Positions 16,668 through 25,698 of a stretch of 42,706 bases of DNA are shown here, one piece after another. Within the stretch, counting starts at the first letter, position 1. Each line of letters opens with the position of its first letter. The DNA is from an uncultured Pirellulaceae bacterium. GTDB lineage: Bacteria > Planctomycetota > Planctomycetia > Pirellulales > Pirellulaceae. The notes beneath the pieces were generated by a model. It did no database searches, was not told the origin of the DNA, and was given only the letters and a program-made list of their open reading frames with translations. Where the stretch lies: the NCBI GenBank assembly GCA_937967505.1, contig CALCJM010000073.1, forward strand, positions 1 to 42,706. Direction: 5' to 3'. The translations under genes were made by a program, and so were the position numbers.

Positions 16668-17762
16668 ATGCCAAAGTTGAATATTCTGTCAATGCAAGCC
16701 TTATCATCCGCTGTCCTTGAACGAATCTGCCAATTGGCAGGTGCCACCGGGTGCGTTCCGGGCAACATAGTCCAGAGCCTGTGGAGTGGCTACGGAAGAA
16801 TCCAGCGCGTGGAGCTACGGTTCGCGGACGGGTCGCCTGACCGGTGCGCGATTATAAAGTATGTTGATGCCGGTGGAGCAGGGCGGTCGCATCCGCGCGG
16901 CTGGAATAGTGATGCTTCCCACCAGAGAAAGATTCGCTCTTATGAGGTAGAAAGGAATTTCTACGTCGCATTTTCTCAACGCTGCAACAACAAATGTCGC
17001 GTCGCGCAGTTGCTGGGGGCTGACCAACACAACCCAGCATCAAACGCAACTTGGTTGATGATCCTAGAAGATCTTGACGGCAGCAGCACTCGGGCCACAG
17101 ATGTGTCACGGAAAATTCCTGCCCGGGGATTCCCGGTACGCAAGAGCAGCATCACTACTGAAGCGGCCGAACCGTGCCTAGCGTGGTTGGCAAATTTCCA
17201 CGCTGCGTTTCTGATGAACGACCCTCAAGAAACCATAAATGCGCTCTGGCCGGTTGGCACCTACTGGCATCTGGCGACGCGGCGTGACGAGTGGGCGGCG
17301 ATGGAAGAAGGACCACTGAAGGAGGCTGCCAGCCAAATCGACCGGCGACTGAATGCCTGTCGCTTTCAGACGTTGGTCCATGGTGACGCAAAATTAGCCA
17401 ATTTTTGCTTTCCTCATACGCCGGGTCCGGTGGCGATGGTTGATTTTCAATATGTTGGCGGCGGGTGCGGAATGAAAGACGTCGCCTATTTTGCCAGCAG
17501 TTTTCTTGATGGATCGGAGTGCCAACGTCAGCAGGACCGGCTGTTGGATTACTACTTCGGTCAACTGAAAAGCGCCGTGGGCATACGGCAGGACCTCAAA
17601 ATCAATTTTGGAAAACTGGAAACGGAGTGGCGCGAGCTGTATCGTTTCGCTTGGGCCGACTTCTATCGTTTTCTTGCCGGCTGGAGTCCCGGGCACTGGA
17701 AAATGCATGGCTACAGCGACCAGATTACGGCCGAAGTGCTGCGCGAGATTGGCAGCGCATAG
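16668..17762 (+). CDS. CHK/ecdysteroid-kinase-like phosphotransferase
   Basis: A 364-residue protein with the protein-kinase-like fold used by choline, aminoglycoside and ecdysteroid kinases. An N-terminal lobe has SLWSGYGRIQRVELRFADG and the ATP-lysine strand CAIIKYV. After the hinge region WLMILEDLDG comes the catalytic loop LVHGDAKLANFCF (pattern HGDxxxxN) and the metal-binding VDFQYVGGGCGMKDVAYF (pattern D-F-Q). The run of aromatic residues near the end (YRFAWADFYRFLAGW) is typical of the EcKinase/DUF1679 group. The substrate is unknown; it probably phosphorylates a hydroxyl group of a small molecule. ATG 16668 and ATG 16692 are both plausible; the upstream extension to 16614 lacks support. 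Confidence 0.78.
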   Translation: MPKLNILSMQALSSAVLERICQLAGATGCVPGNIVQSLWSGYGRIQRVELRFADGSPDRCAIIKYVDAGGAGRSHPRGWNSDASHQRKIRSYEVERNFYVAFSQRCNNKCRVAQLLGADQHNPASNATWLMILEDLDGSSTRATDVSRKIPARGFPVRKSSITTEAAEPCLAWLANFHAAFLMNDPQETINALWPVGTYWHLATRRDEWAAMEEGPLKEAASQIDRRLNACRFQTLVHGDAKLANFCFPHTPGPVAMVDFQYVGGGCGMKDVAYFASSFLDGSECQRQQDRLLDYYFGQLKSAVGIRQDLKINFGKLETEWRELYRFAWADFYRFLAGWSPGHWKMHGYSDQITAEVLREIGSA

Positions 17763-18007
17763 AATCCGAGACAGAAGGGCCCCACCGGGGAGTGGAGGTG
17801 TCGGGGCGGTCGTCCAAGTTTCGCAACAGCGGAATCCAAACCCGCCACGCAACGGGGCAGCCCGAGGTTGTTTCCCACGCGCCCGGTCTCACGCACTTAT
17901 GTGAAGCACTTTATTCAACACGACAAAATCTGCTTGCCCCGCGCCCCGGCGGCAACTTGATCGTCATTGCTTCTCCGGGAAGTACCTGCTCGATCGGGAA
18001 ACCAATG

Positions 18008-18047
18008 AAAAAAGGACGCTCGCTGGCAAAGGCTGCGTCTTTTTTTT
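18008..18047 (-). terminator. Terminator hairpin after tRNA-Ala
   Basis: GACGC and GCGTC pair around a 15-base loop, flanked by AAAAAA on the left and TTTTTTTT on the right. It can work in both directions; for the tRNA on the minus strand it lies directly downstream, followed by a T-run (18008-18013 read in reverse). Confidence 0.6.
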
Positions 18048-18053
18048 CAATAG

Positions 18054-18126
<73 letters not shown>

Positions 18127-18424
18127 GAAATGATTTAGATGGGGGAAATCTCCACCACCCTTTAACAGTGGGATGTTTTATCGGTCGCCATGGCCCCTGT
18201 CAACAGGAAGACCGGTCTGGATTGGGAAGGTTCACCAAACAAAGGGCGATCCGTTGCCGCAGGGGGCAGTTCACCATGCTGGCGCTGCCTCACTGCCCGC
18301 AGTTCAAGGCCGATGGTTGATCGCCCCACAGTTCGGGCAGGTTGAAACGGGCACAGCCTAGATAGCCAAAAAGACTCATCCGCCTGAGGTGCTCCAGCTA
18401 AGCCAGAGCCCCTCGGTTCTTGTA
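18127..18424. other. Intergenic gap downstream of the RHH gene
   Basis: About 298 bp. On the minus strand a hairpin GAGGGGCTC/GAGCACCTC at about 18385-18415 is followed by a smaller CTCA/TGAG hairpin and TTTTT, a possible terminator for the RHH gene. A 17-codon piece reading CPNCGA suggests a zinc-ribbon remnant but is too short to call. Confidence 0.35.
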
Positions 18425-18973
18425 TTATTGACCGTAGGTTGAACGAAACCCTGAAGTCTGGTTCTGTGTTGAAAAAGTCGGACGATTTTCTGCTGCTGGC
18501 TGAGCCACTGGATTGCCGGCCGGGTTGCTCACGGGCGCCGGTGCGTTCTGAGGGGCGGGGGCAACTGCGTTGGCACGTGCCTGCTCCTGCTCATCAACCA
18601 ACGCCATCAGCAGCTTACTGATACACAACTTATTCATGCTGGTGTTGTGATCAGATGCCTCGGCCTTAAGGGACTCATGGAGACTTTCCGGCAAACGAAC
18701 CGTGATCACTTTAGTGGCTTCATTTTTCCCGTTAGCAGGCTTCTTCGTTCTCAGGCTTGCAACGAGGTTCTGGATCTCGGTAAACTCTGGAGACTGCTCA
18801 AAAACGGTATAGTCTTTCTGCTCTGGAAAGACGCTGCGGGCGGCACCGCTGACGCCCAAAGTTTCTCTGAAAAAGGTAACCCAATCCGGGCGTCGAGCGT
18901 GCAACTCACGGGCGACCTGTAACACTTTTTGACACTTGGCTTCAAATCCGTCTGCGACCATTGGTTCGTTCAC
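18425..18973 (-). CDS. Ribbon-helix-helix (Arc/MetJ-type) DNA-binding protein
   Basis: A protein of about 182 residues in three parts. The N-terminal 80 residues are helical (FEAKCQKVLQVARELHARRPDWVTFFRETLGVSG). Residues 90-130 form a ribbon-helix-helix: beta strand KVITVRLPESLHESLKAEASDHNTSMNKLC, the pattern of CopG/Arc proteins and of HicB C-termini. The C-terminal 50 residues are Ala/Pro/Gln/Asn-rich and probably disordered. I prefer the GTG at 18973 because AGGGAG lies six bases upstream of it; the ATG at 18991 would itself contain this site. No toxin-like partner is adjacent, so a stand-alone regulator of this widespread planctomycete type is more likely than a toxin-antitoxin antidote. 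Confidence 0.7.
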   Translation of the reverse strand: MNEPMVADGFEAKCQKVLQVARELHARRPDWVTFFRETLGVSGAARSVFPEQKDYTVFEQSPEFTEIQNLVASLRTKKPANGKNEATKVITVRLPESLHESLKAEASDHNTSMNKLCISKLLMALVDEQEQARANAVAPAPQNAPAPVSNPAGNPVAQPAAENRPTFSTQNQTSGFRSTYGQ

Positions 18974-19595
18974 TTCAAACTCCCTTTGCATTGAATAACT
19001 TCTTGATCTTGATTGGGAATGCGGCTCCTTCCGGCATCCTCGATCTCAGTTGGATCAGATCAGCCCGGCAGTCGTGCGTTCTTTGCCCTCATCTTTTCGG
19101 TTGGGCAAGCGACCAGAAGTAATGTCATGCTACTGCTTGCATTACGTCAAATCCGGGGCAGTGCAAATACAATGCGCACTAATGCGCAAAACACAGACAG
19201 TGGTCGCATGCTCAGTTTTTGGGCAGTGGCGGGAATGGCATTTCCCAAGTGTCTATTTCGGCGCGACGAGCAGTTTTCACTTAAGAAACTGGCTAATCCG
19301 ACCGAAACGCCCCGCAAGCCAACACAATGGGACCAATAGGGCAAATGGGAGGCATGCGATGGGCGTCTCTGGAAATGCTAGATTTTCTTTGTCCGGGAAG
19401 ATTGAAACTGCCAGTTGCACTGAGGGCAGTTGAGGGATGGCTGACAGCGCTAACGTAAACCCACTCGCATGAGGGGTAGGGTTTCAGGCAGGACGGCGCA
19501 CAGACTGACGCAGGCAAAGCGGCGCGTTAGCGCAGCTGAACAACAAGCGCGAGGAAGTTTCGGGGCGATGCACTGGGCAGCCACTACAGAACGTA
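18974..19595. other. Long intergenic region upstream of the RHH gene
   Basis: About 620 bp with no frame of coding character on either strand. It contains two identical AATGCGCA sites (19171-19188) and, on the minus strand, TTGACG around 19141-19150 with only a poor -10 element at the right distance. A short inverted repeat AACTGCC/GGCAGTT lies at 19405-19432. Confidence 0.45.
19171..19188. promoter_or_regulatory. Paired palindromic sites AATGCGCA, possible operator
   Basis: AATGCGCA occurs twice, starting at 19171 and 19181, exactly 10 bp apart, one turn of DNA. The core TGCGCA is its own reverse complement. RHH proteins typically bind such short repeated sites as dimers of dimers, and the RHH gene starts about 200 bp away on the minus strand. 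Binding is inferred. Confidence 0.3.
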
Positions 19596-19635
19596 TAAAA
19601 AGCCACCTGCTAGCATTAAATGCTGGCAGGTGGCT
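19596..19635 (-). terminator. Rho-independent terminator of the TIM-barrel isomerase gene
   Basis: On the minus strand AGCCACCTGCCAGCATT pairs with its complement ending GCAGGTGGCT, followed by TTTTT (19600-19596). The stem spans 19601-19635 with one mismatch. It lies 36 bp after the stop of the gene at 19671. Confidence 0.85.
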
Positions 19636-19670
19636 TGGCTTACTTTAGGTAGTCAAATAGAGAGGGTGGA

Positions 19671-20666
19671 TCAGTCGTTAGGATAGCTGGCGACCAGTTC
19701 GGTTCGGCACTTTTCCAGCAGGTTTTTCGTCGCTGTGATCCCGCCGGCTTCACTTAGTGCCCCCCCTTCGTACTCGACGCCCACGTAGCCTCGATAGCCC
19801 GCGTCGAGCATGATCGTCAACATCCTCATATAGTCCGTGTTGGTCTCGTTTCCAGCATCGTCAAACTGGTGGGACTTGGCTGACACGGCTTTCGCGAATG
19901 GCATCAAAGACGCCATTCCCAAATATCGGTCGTATTCGATAAGGCCGCCATTTTTCTCCTTACGGATTTTGAAGTTTCCAAAGTCTGGTAGCGTCCCGCA
20001 GTTGTCCATATTCACTTTGCGAATCACCTGCGCCAGCCATTGTCCGTTGGAGGATAGACCGCCATGGTTTTCGACGATCACGCCAATATTGTCTTTGGCG
20101 GCGTATTCACAGAGGCGGCTGAGCCCATCGGCAGCGCGATCGACTTGCTCCTGATAGGTGCCCCCCGAAGCGGCGTTGACCCGAATTGAGTGGCATCCGG
20201 TCATTTGGGCCGCGTCCACCCATTTGTGGTGGTTTTCGACGGCTTTTTTACGTTTTGCGTCGTTTGCATCCCCCAGCTTGCCTTCCCCGTCAATCATGAT
20301 CAGGACGGATTTGACCCCGTGATCGTCGGCTCGTTTTATCATTTCACCAAGGTATTTTTCGTCTTTGGCTTTGTCTTTGAAGAACTGATTGACGTATTCA
20401 ACGGCGTGGATGCCGAATTCTTCTCTGGCAACTTTGGCGAAGTCTAAATTATCCATTTCTCCGGCACGCAAACGGCGGTGCAGCGACCACTGCGCTAGGG
20501 AGATGTCGAAGAGACTGTCCGACGCGCTGCTCACGTCGTTTTTCGCGAGTTTAGGCATCGTTTTGGGGGTTTTCGCCTGTGCGGTGCCCGTCATGGCGGT
20601 GCCAGCAAACATAACGGAGGCGGCGGCTGAAGTGGCCAAAAACTGACGACGGTGTGGGGATTGCAT
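19671..20666 (-). CDS. Tat-exported sugar phosphate isomerase/epimerase-like TIM barrel
   Basis: A 331-residue protein beginning [22 protein letters not shown], a twin-arginine signal (RRQFL) with a hydrophobic stretch and AQA cleavage site. The rest is an AP-endonuclease-family-2 TIM barrel (the xylose-isomerase-like or IolE type): [79 protein letters not shown] and YVGVEYEGG. The last four carry residues usually used for metal binding (E, H, D and E). In planctomycetes such exported members are thought to act on polysaccharide-derived sugars. The start at 20666 is preferred because TGGAGAA lies four bases before it; a longer frame to 20810 has no support. Confidence 0.85.
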   Translation of the reverse strand: MQSPHRRQFLATSAAASVMFAGTAMTGTAQAKTPKTMPKLAKNDVSSASDSLFDISLAQWSLHRRLRAGEMDNLDFAKVAREEFGIHAVEYVNQFFKDKAKDEKYLGEMIKRADDHGVKSVLIMIDGEGKLGDANDAKRKKAVENHHKWVDAAQMTGCHSIRVNAASGGTYQEQVDRAADGLSRLCEYAAKDNIGVIVENHGGLSSNGQWLAQVIRKVNMDNCGTLPDFGNFKIRKEKNGGLIEYDRYLGMASLMPFAKAVSAKSHQFDDAGNETNTDYMRMLTIMLDAGYRGYVGVEYEGGALSEAGGITATKNLLEKCRTELVASYPND

Positions 20667-20974
20667 AAATTTCTCCAGAGGTTGAAAGCCGGACTGACCG
20701 GCATTGTTTGGCTGGTGGGGTGTTGAAAAGCCGATTACTGTTGGCTTGATTTGATAGTATAACCACCCAAAGGCGTCTGTGGGTCGATTCAGTGTTGTTT
20801 CGATTGGCACGACATATATAAACCCACTGAATTTTGGTAGAACGATGCAGCCAGTCAGTCCGCGCGAGATCGCCCGGGCTGGCTCAGCCCGGCCCCGTTT
20901 TCACGCCAGCGGTTCAACGTACTGCACACTTAATAACGCCATCAACCATTCCATCGCCGCCCCAACAGTAGACC
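20667..20974. other. Divergent upstream region of the TIM-barrel gene and aroA
   Basis: A 308-bp gap. A good -10-like TATACT occurs on the minus strand (20761-20756) about 90 bp before the TIM-barrel start, but no clear -35 element matches it. No promoter could be assigned for aroA. No other structure was seen. Confidence 0.35.
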
Positions 20975-22285
20975 GTGACCGAATCCCCATACGCCGACGA
21001 CGCGCTGACCATCGCCCCATGTTCGCACCCTTTAAACGCATCGATTGCCCCACCGGGATCCAAAAGCATCACCAACCGGGCGCTGGTTTGTGCGGCACTG
21101 GCCGATGGCACTTCGGTCCTCTCCGGGGCACTCGACAGCGACGACACGCGCGTGATGATCGACAGCCTGCGGAAGGTCGGCGTCGGGGTCGAGGTTGACC
21201 TAACCAAGAATCAACTGACGGTGCATGGCACCGGTGGTAGTTTTACCGATCCGGCGGAAGACCTATTCATCGGCAACAGCGGGACTACCGTTCGATTTCT
21301 GACGGCCATGCTGGGGTTTGCCGGCGGTAATTTTACGCTTGACGGCGTCGGCCGCATGCGTGAGCGTCCGATCGGCCCGCTGGTGGAAGCGCTACAGGGT
21401 CTGGGTTCAAACACAACGGCCCTTTCCCCGGGCGATTGCCCTCCGGTAGAAATCAAGTCTCCGGCGATTGCCGGTGGCAAGGTCAAGGTCAGCGGCAGCA
21501 TTTCCAGCCAGTACCTGAGCGGTCTGTTGATGGCCGCGGCGCAGGCCCCCGGCGATGTCGAATTCTCCATCGATGGTCCGTTGATTTCCAAGCCCTACGT
21601 GCAGATGACCATCGCGGTGATGAAATCGTTTGGAGTCGAATGTCGCGCGAATGAAGCGCTGACTCATTTTTCGATCGCTGCAGATCAAAAATACGCTGCG
21701 ACGGCTTACGCGATCGAACCCGATGCCTCGGCTGCCAGTTACTTCTGGGCAGCGGCGGCCATTTGCGGAGGTACCGCAACGGTCACCGGACTATCGCGCG
21801 ATTCACTTCAGGGTGATGTCGGGTTTGTCAATTGCCTAGAACAGATGGGGTGTGCGGTCCAGTGGGGCAGTGACCAGATCCGTGTCACAGGTCCGGCAAC
21901 TCACGGCATCGACATCGACATGTCCAACGTCAGCGACACCGTTCAGACACTGACCAGCGTCGCGCTGTTCGTCAACGGGCCAACCAACGTTCGCAATGTG
22001 GCTCACAACCGGGTCAAGGAAACGGACAGAATTAGCAACCTTGCGATCGAACTGAGAAAGTTTGGGGTTCAGGTCGATGAACGGCATGATGGACTGACGG
22101 TGCATCCCGGGCCGCTGTCACCCGCGGTGATTGAAACCTACGACGATCACCGGATGGCGATGAGCCTCGCGTTGGTGGGTTTAAAACAGCCTGGCGTTGT
22201 GATCACAAACCCCGGTTGCGTTTCCAAGACCTATCCGAATTACTTCGCTGATCTTCAAAAATTCCTGGACGAACGAAAACAATGA
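20975..22285 (+). CDS. aroA: 3-phosphoshikimate 1-carboxyvinyltransferase (EPSP synthase)
   Basis: This enzyme makes 5-enolpyruvylshikimate 3-phosphate from shikimate 3-phosphate and phosphoenolpyruvate, the sixth step of the shikimate pathway. It is 436 residues, the usual length. Diagnostic motifs are intact: PPGSKSITNRALVCAALADG near the N-terminus, NSGTTVRFLTAML (PEP-binding loop), RMRERPIGPLVEAL, SGSISSQYLSGLLMAA, the KETDRISNL motif and DDHRMAMSLAL. The start is a GTG at 20975, which gives the expected N-terminus; no ATG is available. The stop overlaps the pckA start by 4 bp, so both are very likely one transcript. The two enzymes meet at phosphoenolpyruvate, which AroA uses and PckA makes. 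Confidence 0.97.
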   Translation: MTESPYADDALTIAPCSHPLNASIAPPGSKSITNRALVCAALADGTSVLSGALDSDDTRVMIDSLRKVGVGVEVDLTKNQLTVHGTGGSFTDPAEDLFIGNSGTTVRFLTAMLGFAGGNFTLDGVGRMRERPIGPLVEALQGLGSNTTALSPGDCPPVEIKSPAIAGGKVKVSGSISSQYLSGLLMAAAQAPGDVEFSIDGPLISKPYVQMTIAVMKSFGVECRANEALTHFSIAADQKYAATAYAIEPDASAASYFWAAAAICGGTATVTGLSRDSLQGDVGFVNCLEQMGCAVQWGSDQIRVTGPATHGIDIDMSNVSDTVQTLTSVALFVNGPTNVRNVAHNRVKETDRISNLAIELRKFGVQVDERHDGLTVHPGPLSPAVIETYDDHRMAMSLALVGLKQPGVVITNPGCVSKTYPNYFADLQKFLDERKQ

Positions 22286-23904
22286 AACGAATCGACGCAA
22301 TCTCACGGGGGCAATTTCCGGCGGAGGTCTATCATAATGCGGCCCCGGCCAAACTGTATGAGCACGCCATTTTGTTCGATGGCGGCAAGATCACCCGATC
22401 CGGCGGGCTGGCATCACGGTCAGGCAAGAAAACCGGTCGCAGTCCGCGCGACAAACGCATTGTTGTCCAGACATCAATAAAAGATGATGTTTGGTGGGGG
22501 GATGTCAATATCCCAATAAGCGAATACTCCTTTGAAAAAGTTCGTCAGCAAGCGACCGGCTATCTGGACAACAGCGACCACCTGTATGTCCTAGATGCCT
22601 TCGCCGGTTGGGAGAAAAACCACCAGCTGAAGATTCGCATTATCTGCTCACGGGCATACCATGCGCTGTTTATGCACAACATGTTGATTCGTCCTACAGA
22701 ACAGGAACTGGCGGATTTTGGGGAACCGGACTACGTCATCTACAACGCCGGTTGCCAGTCGGCTGACGCTTCGATCGAAGGCGTGGAATCGGAAACCAGC
22801 GTGGCGATCAACTTTGACCGGCGCGAGATGGTGATTTTGGGAACCGAGTATGCCGGCGAGATGAAAAAGGGCGTATTCACGATCATGAACTATCTAATGC
22901 CCAAACGCGACGTGCTATCGATGCATTGTTCGTGCAACGAAGGTGCCCAGCACGATGTGACCTTGTTTTTTGGGCTCTCCGGCACAGGCAAAACAACGCT
23001 TTCGGCCGACCAGAATCGCAAACTGATCGGAGATGACGAACACTGCTGGACCGAAGACCATGTCTTCAACATCGAAGGGGGTTGTTATGCAAAATGCGTA
23101 AACCTATCAGCAGAGAAGGAACCCGAGATCTACAACGCGGTTCGATTTGGTTCGGTGCTGGAGAACACGGTGCAGGACCCGGAAACGCACGCAGTGGATT
23201 ACACCGACACCTCGATCACCCAGAACACGCGCTGCTCCTACCCAATCCATTTCATAGACAACGCTCAGGTTCCCTGTGTCACTGATTCTCCCAAGAACAT
23301 TATTTTCCTGACGTGTGATGCGTTTGGCGTGCTGCCTCCGGTCAGTAAATTGACCGCCGAACAAGCGATGTATCACTTCATTAGCGGTTACACGGCGAAA
23401 GTCGCGGGTACCGAAATGGGCGTGTCGGAGCCGCAGGCCACGTTTTCCGCCTGCTTTGGTGCGGCGTTTTTGGTCTGGCATCCGACGCGCTATGCAGAAT
23501 TGCTGGCGGAGAAAATGACGATTCACAACTCGTCAGCGTGGCTGGTCAACACGGGTTGGAGCGGTGGAGCGTTTGGCGAGGGCGCGCGTATCAGCCTGTC
23601 GTTTACCCGGGCGATTATTGATTCGATTCACAATGGCACGTTGTCGGTCGCCGATTATGCACAGGACGAGTATTTCGGTTTGGCGATTCCGAAAGCGTGC
23701 CCCGGCGTGCCGGGAAAGATCTTGCGGCCCAAGGGCACGTGGAACAGAGCGTCTGATTACGACACGATGGCCAAAAAATTATCGACAGCCTTCCACGAGA
23801 ATTTTGCCAAATATTCTGACAAGGCGACGCAGGCCGTGATTGATGCCGGCCCGGCATGGTCCGCCGAACCGGTCCCCACCGGTTCCACCGAGGAAGCAGG
23901 ATAA
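22282..23904 (+). CDS. pckA: Phosphoenolpyruvate carboxykinase (ATP)
   Basis: A 540-residue cytosolic enzyme that converts oxaloacetate and ATP to phosphoenolpyruvate, CO2 and ADP, the first committed step of gluconeogenesis. The ATP-type kinase signature FFGLSGTGKTTLSADQ (kinase-1a) and IGDDEHCWTED (kinase-2) are present, with SGRKTGRSPRDK-like sequence near the N-terminus (SGKKTGRSPRDKRIVV) and the C-terminal adenine-binding LVNTGWSGGAFGEGARISL. It starts with ATG inside the end of aroA (ATGA overlap). Downstream, a shared bidirectional terminator separates it from rpmF. Confidence 0.97.
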   Translation: MKRIDAISRGQFPAEVYHNAAPAKLYEHAILFDGGKITRSGGLASRSGKKTGRSPRDKRIVVQTSIKDDVWWGDVNIPISEYSFEKVRQQATGYLDNSDHLYVLDAFAGWEKNHQLKIRIICSRAYHALFMHNMLIRPTEQELADFGEPDYVIYNAGCQSADASIEGVESETSVAINFDRREMVILGTEYAGEMKKGVFTIMNYLMPKRDVLSMHCSCNEGAQHDVTLFFGLSGTGKTTLSADQNRKLIGDDEHCWTEDHVFNIEGGCYAKCVNLSAEKEPEIYNAVRFGSVLENTVQDPETHAVDYTDTSITQNTRCSYPIHFIDNAQVPCVTDSPKNIIFLTCDAFGVLPPVSKLTAEQAMYHFISGYTAKVAGTEMGVSEPQATFSACFGAAFLVWHPTRYAELLAEKMTIHNSSAWLVNTGWSGGAFGEGARISLSFTRAIIDSIHNGTLSVADYAQDEYFGLAIPKACPGVPGKILRPKGTWNRASDYDTMAKKLSTAFHENFAKYSDKATQAVIDAGPAWSAEPVPTGSTEEAG

Positions 23905-24064
23905 GAAAATAGAGCTGGCGGGCACTGGTCATGTAACAACCGCCACCCGGAGCCTCGACCGAAAAACGAGGGCAGGGCGCTGGATGGGCGCTGAAGTCGA
24001 GCGTTTAATCATTAAGCATTTCAAGCGCTTTAATCACTGCCAGGGACCAGCAAGGTTGAGAGCG

Positions 24065-24085
24065 AATAAATAAATAAATAAATAA
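24065..24085. repeat. AATA tetranucleotide repeat, five units
   Basis: AATA is repeated five times without a break between the end of pckA and the terminator. It is a simple-sequence repeat that may vary in length between strains; no function is implied by its position after the gene. Confidence 0.8.
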
Positions 24086-24094
24086 GGATCAAAC

Positions 24095-24128
24095 AAAAAA
24101 GCCCCGCCGGATTGCCGACGGGGCTTTT
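24095..24128. terminator. Bidirectional terminator between pckA and rpmF
   Basis: AAGCCCCGCCGG pairs with CCGACGGGGCTT around a four-base loop, with one mismatch. Runs of A on the left and T on the right make it active in both directions. It lies 190 bp after pckA and 36 bp after the rpmF stop codon. Confidence 0.88.
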
Positions 24129-24164
24129 AATGATTTTAGTTTCGCGACAACGTGCTGCCGTAGG

Positions 24165-24362
24165 CTACTCTGCCGCTGGTGTTTCGTCGATTCCCGGAGT
24201 CACCACGCGCCCCATGTAATAGCCGCAGTTTGGGCAGACAACGTGGGTGGGGATGGTCGTGCTACACTTGGAACATACGGCCAAGGGACGGGGTTTGATC
24301 GAATCGTGAGCACGTCGGCTACCGGTGCGAGCATTGGAGTGTTTACGCTTTGGAACGGCCAT
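24165..24362 (-). CDS. rpmF: 50S ribosomal protein L32
   Basis: A 65-residue protein that starts MAVPKRKHSNARTGSRRAHD, the canonical L32 N-terminus, and contains CSKCSTTIPTHVVCPNCGYYMGRVV, with two CxxC pairs that hold zinc (the C+ form). It is part of the large ribosomal subunit near the peptidyl-transferase exit. The tail (PGIDETPAAE) is slightly longer than in many bacteria. L32 is often followed by plsX and fatty-acid genes in other bacteria; here it stands alone, with its own terminator. Confidence 0.97.
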   Translation of the reverse strand: MAVPKRKHSNARTGSRRAHDSIKPRPLAVCSKCSTTIPTHVVCPNCGYYMGRVVTPGIDETPAAE

Positions 24363-24649
24363 TTTGGAAAACCTGCGTGGTTCTGCGTGGAACTAATATT
24401 TAATTTTTCGAAGTGCGAGATTGTATCGACAACTGTACGGCGACTCAATGCCGCGAATCCCCATTTTTACCAAAAATCAATCATTTTGGCACTCGTTTTC
24501 CGGCATTTAACTCACTATCGGCCAGAGAGCCGTCACATATTCATGCGACCATTGCCTTCGGCTACACTGGTCAGGCGGCGAAATACCTGCCGTCGATCTC
24601 AATCTTGACCACACAACGATCTTACCTTCACCGCCACCGGGAAACATAT

Positions 24650-25642
24650 ATGTCAGACACTTCAAAGGATTACTGGATTGGTTTTGATCTGGGCGGCACC
24701 AAAATGCTGGCCGTTGTTTTCGACGACGACTTCAAACCGTTGGGGAAAGCTCGCAAGAAAACCAAGGGCAACGAGGGGATGGAGGCGGGACTCAAACGCA
24801 TCAACAATGTTATCAAAGACGCGCTCGAAGATGCCAAAATCTCTGCGTCGGAGGTCAAAGGGCTAGGGATTGGCTGCCCCGGGCCGCTGGATCTGAAGAA
24901 GAAGTCCATTCGTTCTGCACCGAATCTGGGTTGGGAGAATGTGCCCATTGGAAAATCGATTGAATCCGAGTTCGGTTTTCCCGTGACCGTTGCCAACGAT
25001 GTTGATGCGGGCGTTTTTGGCGAATACAAGTTCGGCGCTGGCAAAGGGGCGCGGTGCGTGGTGGGTATTTTCCCAGGGACCGGCATTGGTGGCGGATGTG
25101 TTTACGAAGGCAAACTGTTTTTAGGGGGGAATTGCACCTGCATGGAAATCGGCCACATCCCGGTCCAGCCGGACGGTCCCATCGATGGTGCCGGCAACCA
25201 CGGTTCACTGGAGTCTGTGGCCTCACGACTGACCATCGCGGGCCACAGCGCGCTGGCAGCATACCGCGGACAGGCGCCCCATCTTCTGGAAAAAGCCGGC
25301 ACTGATATCTCCGATATTCGCAGCGGTGCGATCGCCCATGCGGTAGAAAAAGGTGACAAAATGATCAAGGAGATCGTCGAAGACGCGTGCGAGTATCTGG
25401 CGGTGTCAGTGGTAACGATCGTTCATCTGATGGCTCCCGACGTGATTGTATTCGGTGGTGGATTGATCGAGGCCATGGAGGACATCATGTTGCCCACGAT
25501 CAAAAAACGCGCTTACAACCGGATCCTGCCGTCGATGCGCGATGTCTACCAACTGGCAGCGGCGAAACTGGGTGATGACGCTGGCGTCATGGGGGCTGCG
25601 GCTCTGGCACAGCAATCGGTGCGCGAGCGTGCCAACGCCTGA
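24650..25642 (+). CDS. ROK-family sugar kinase (glucokinase-like)
   Basis: A 330-residue ROK-family kinase. The phosphate-1 motif is WIGFDLGGTKM (about 9-19), with GLGIGCPGPLD, the catalytic NDVDAGVFGEYKFGAGKG, GIFPGTGIGGGCV, EIGH (166-169) and PDVIVFGGGLIEA near the end. ROK glucokinases normally hold zinc with a CxCGxxGCxE motif after EIGH; here that stretch is DGAGNHGSLE (179-188), so the three cysteines are replaced while the His of EIGH is kept. The enzyme presumably phosphorylates glucose or a related sugar. The gene lies just upstream of ppx and ppk1, so polyphosphate as phosphoryl donor is possible but not shown. Start at ATG 24650, after GGGAAAC. Confidence 0.85.
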   Translation: MSDTSKDYWIGFDLGGTKMLAVVFDDDFKPLGKARKKTKGNEGMEAGLKRINNVIKDALEDAKISASEVKGLGIGCPGPLDLKKKSIRSAPNLGWENVPIGKSIESEFGFPVTVANDVDAGVFGEYKFGAGKGARCVVGIFPGTGIGGGCVYEGKLFLGGNCTCMEIGHIPVQPDGPIDGAGNHGSLESVASRLTIAGHSALAAYRGQAPHLLEKAGTDISDIRSGAIAHAVEKGDKMIKEIVEDACEYLAVSVVTIVHLMAPDVIVFGGGLIEAMEDIMLPTIKKRAYNRILPSMRDVYQLAAAKLGDDAGVMGAAALAQQSVRERANA

Positions 25643-25698
25643 TTCGCTTCCGCTCCAATGAAGGACTCACCAGGACTCACCCTTTTGGTAATTGACGC

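Noticed and set aside
18285..18365. Short piece translating to CPNCGA, like a zinc ribbon.
   Set aside because: Only about 17 codons before a stop, with no start or continuation; could be chance or a worn remnant.
19405..19432. AACTGCC/GGCAGTT inverted repeat, reminiscent of the arms of the nested-hairpin element.
   Set aside because: Only 7 bp match and the flanking bases do not follow the element; probably chance.
19013..19433. Two overlapping plus-strand frames of 108 and 127 codons.
   Set aside because: No family pattern, no ribosome binding site, and composition unlike neighbouring genes.
24480..24500. TTGGCAC followed by TTTTCC, tested as a second sigma-54 site.
   Set aside because: The -12 GC element is missing at the required distance.
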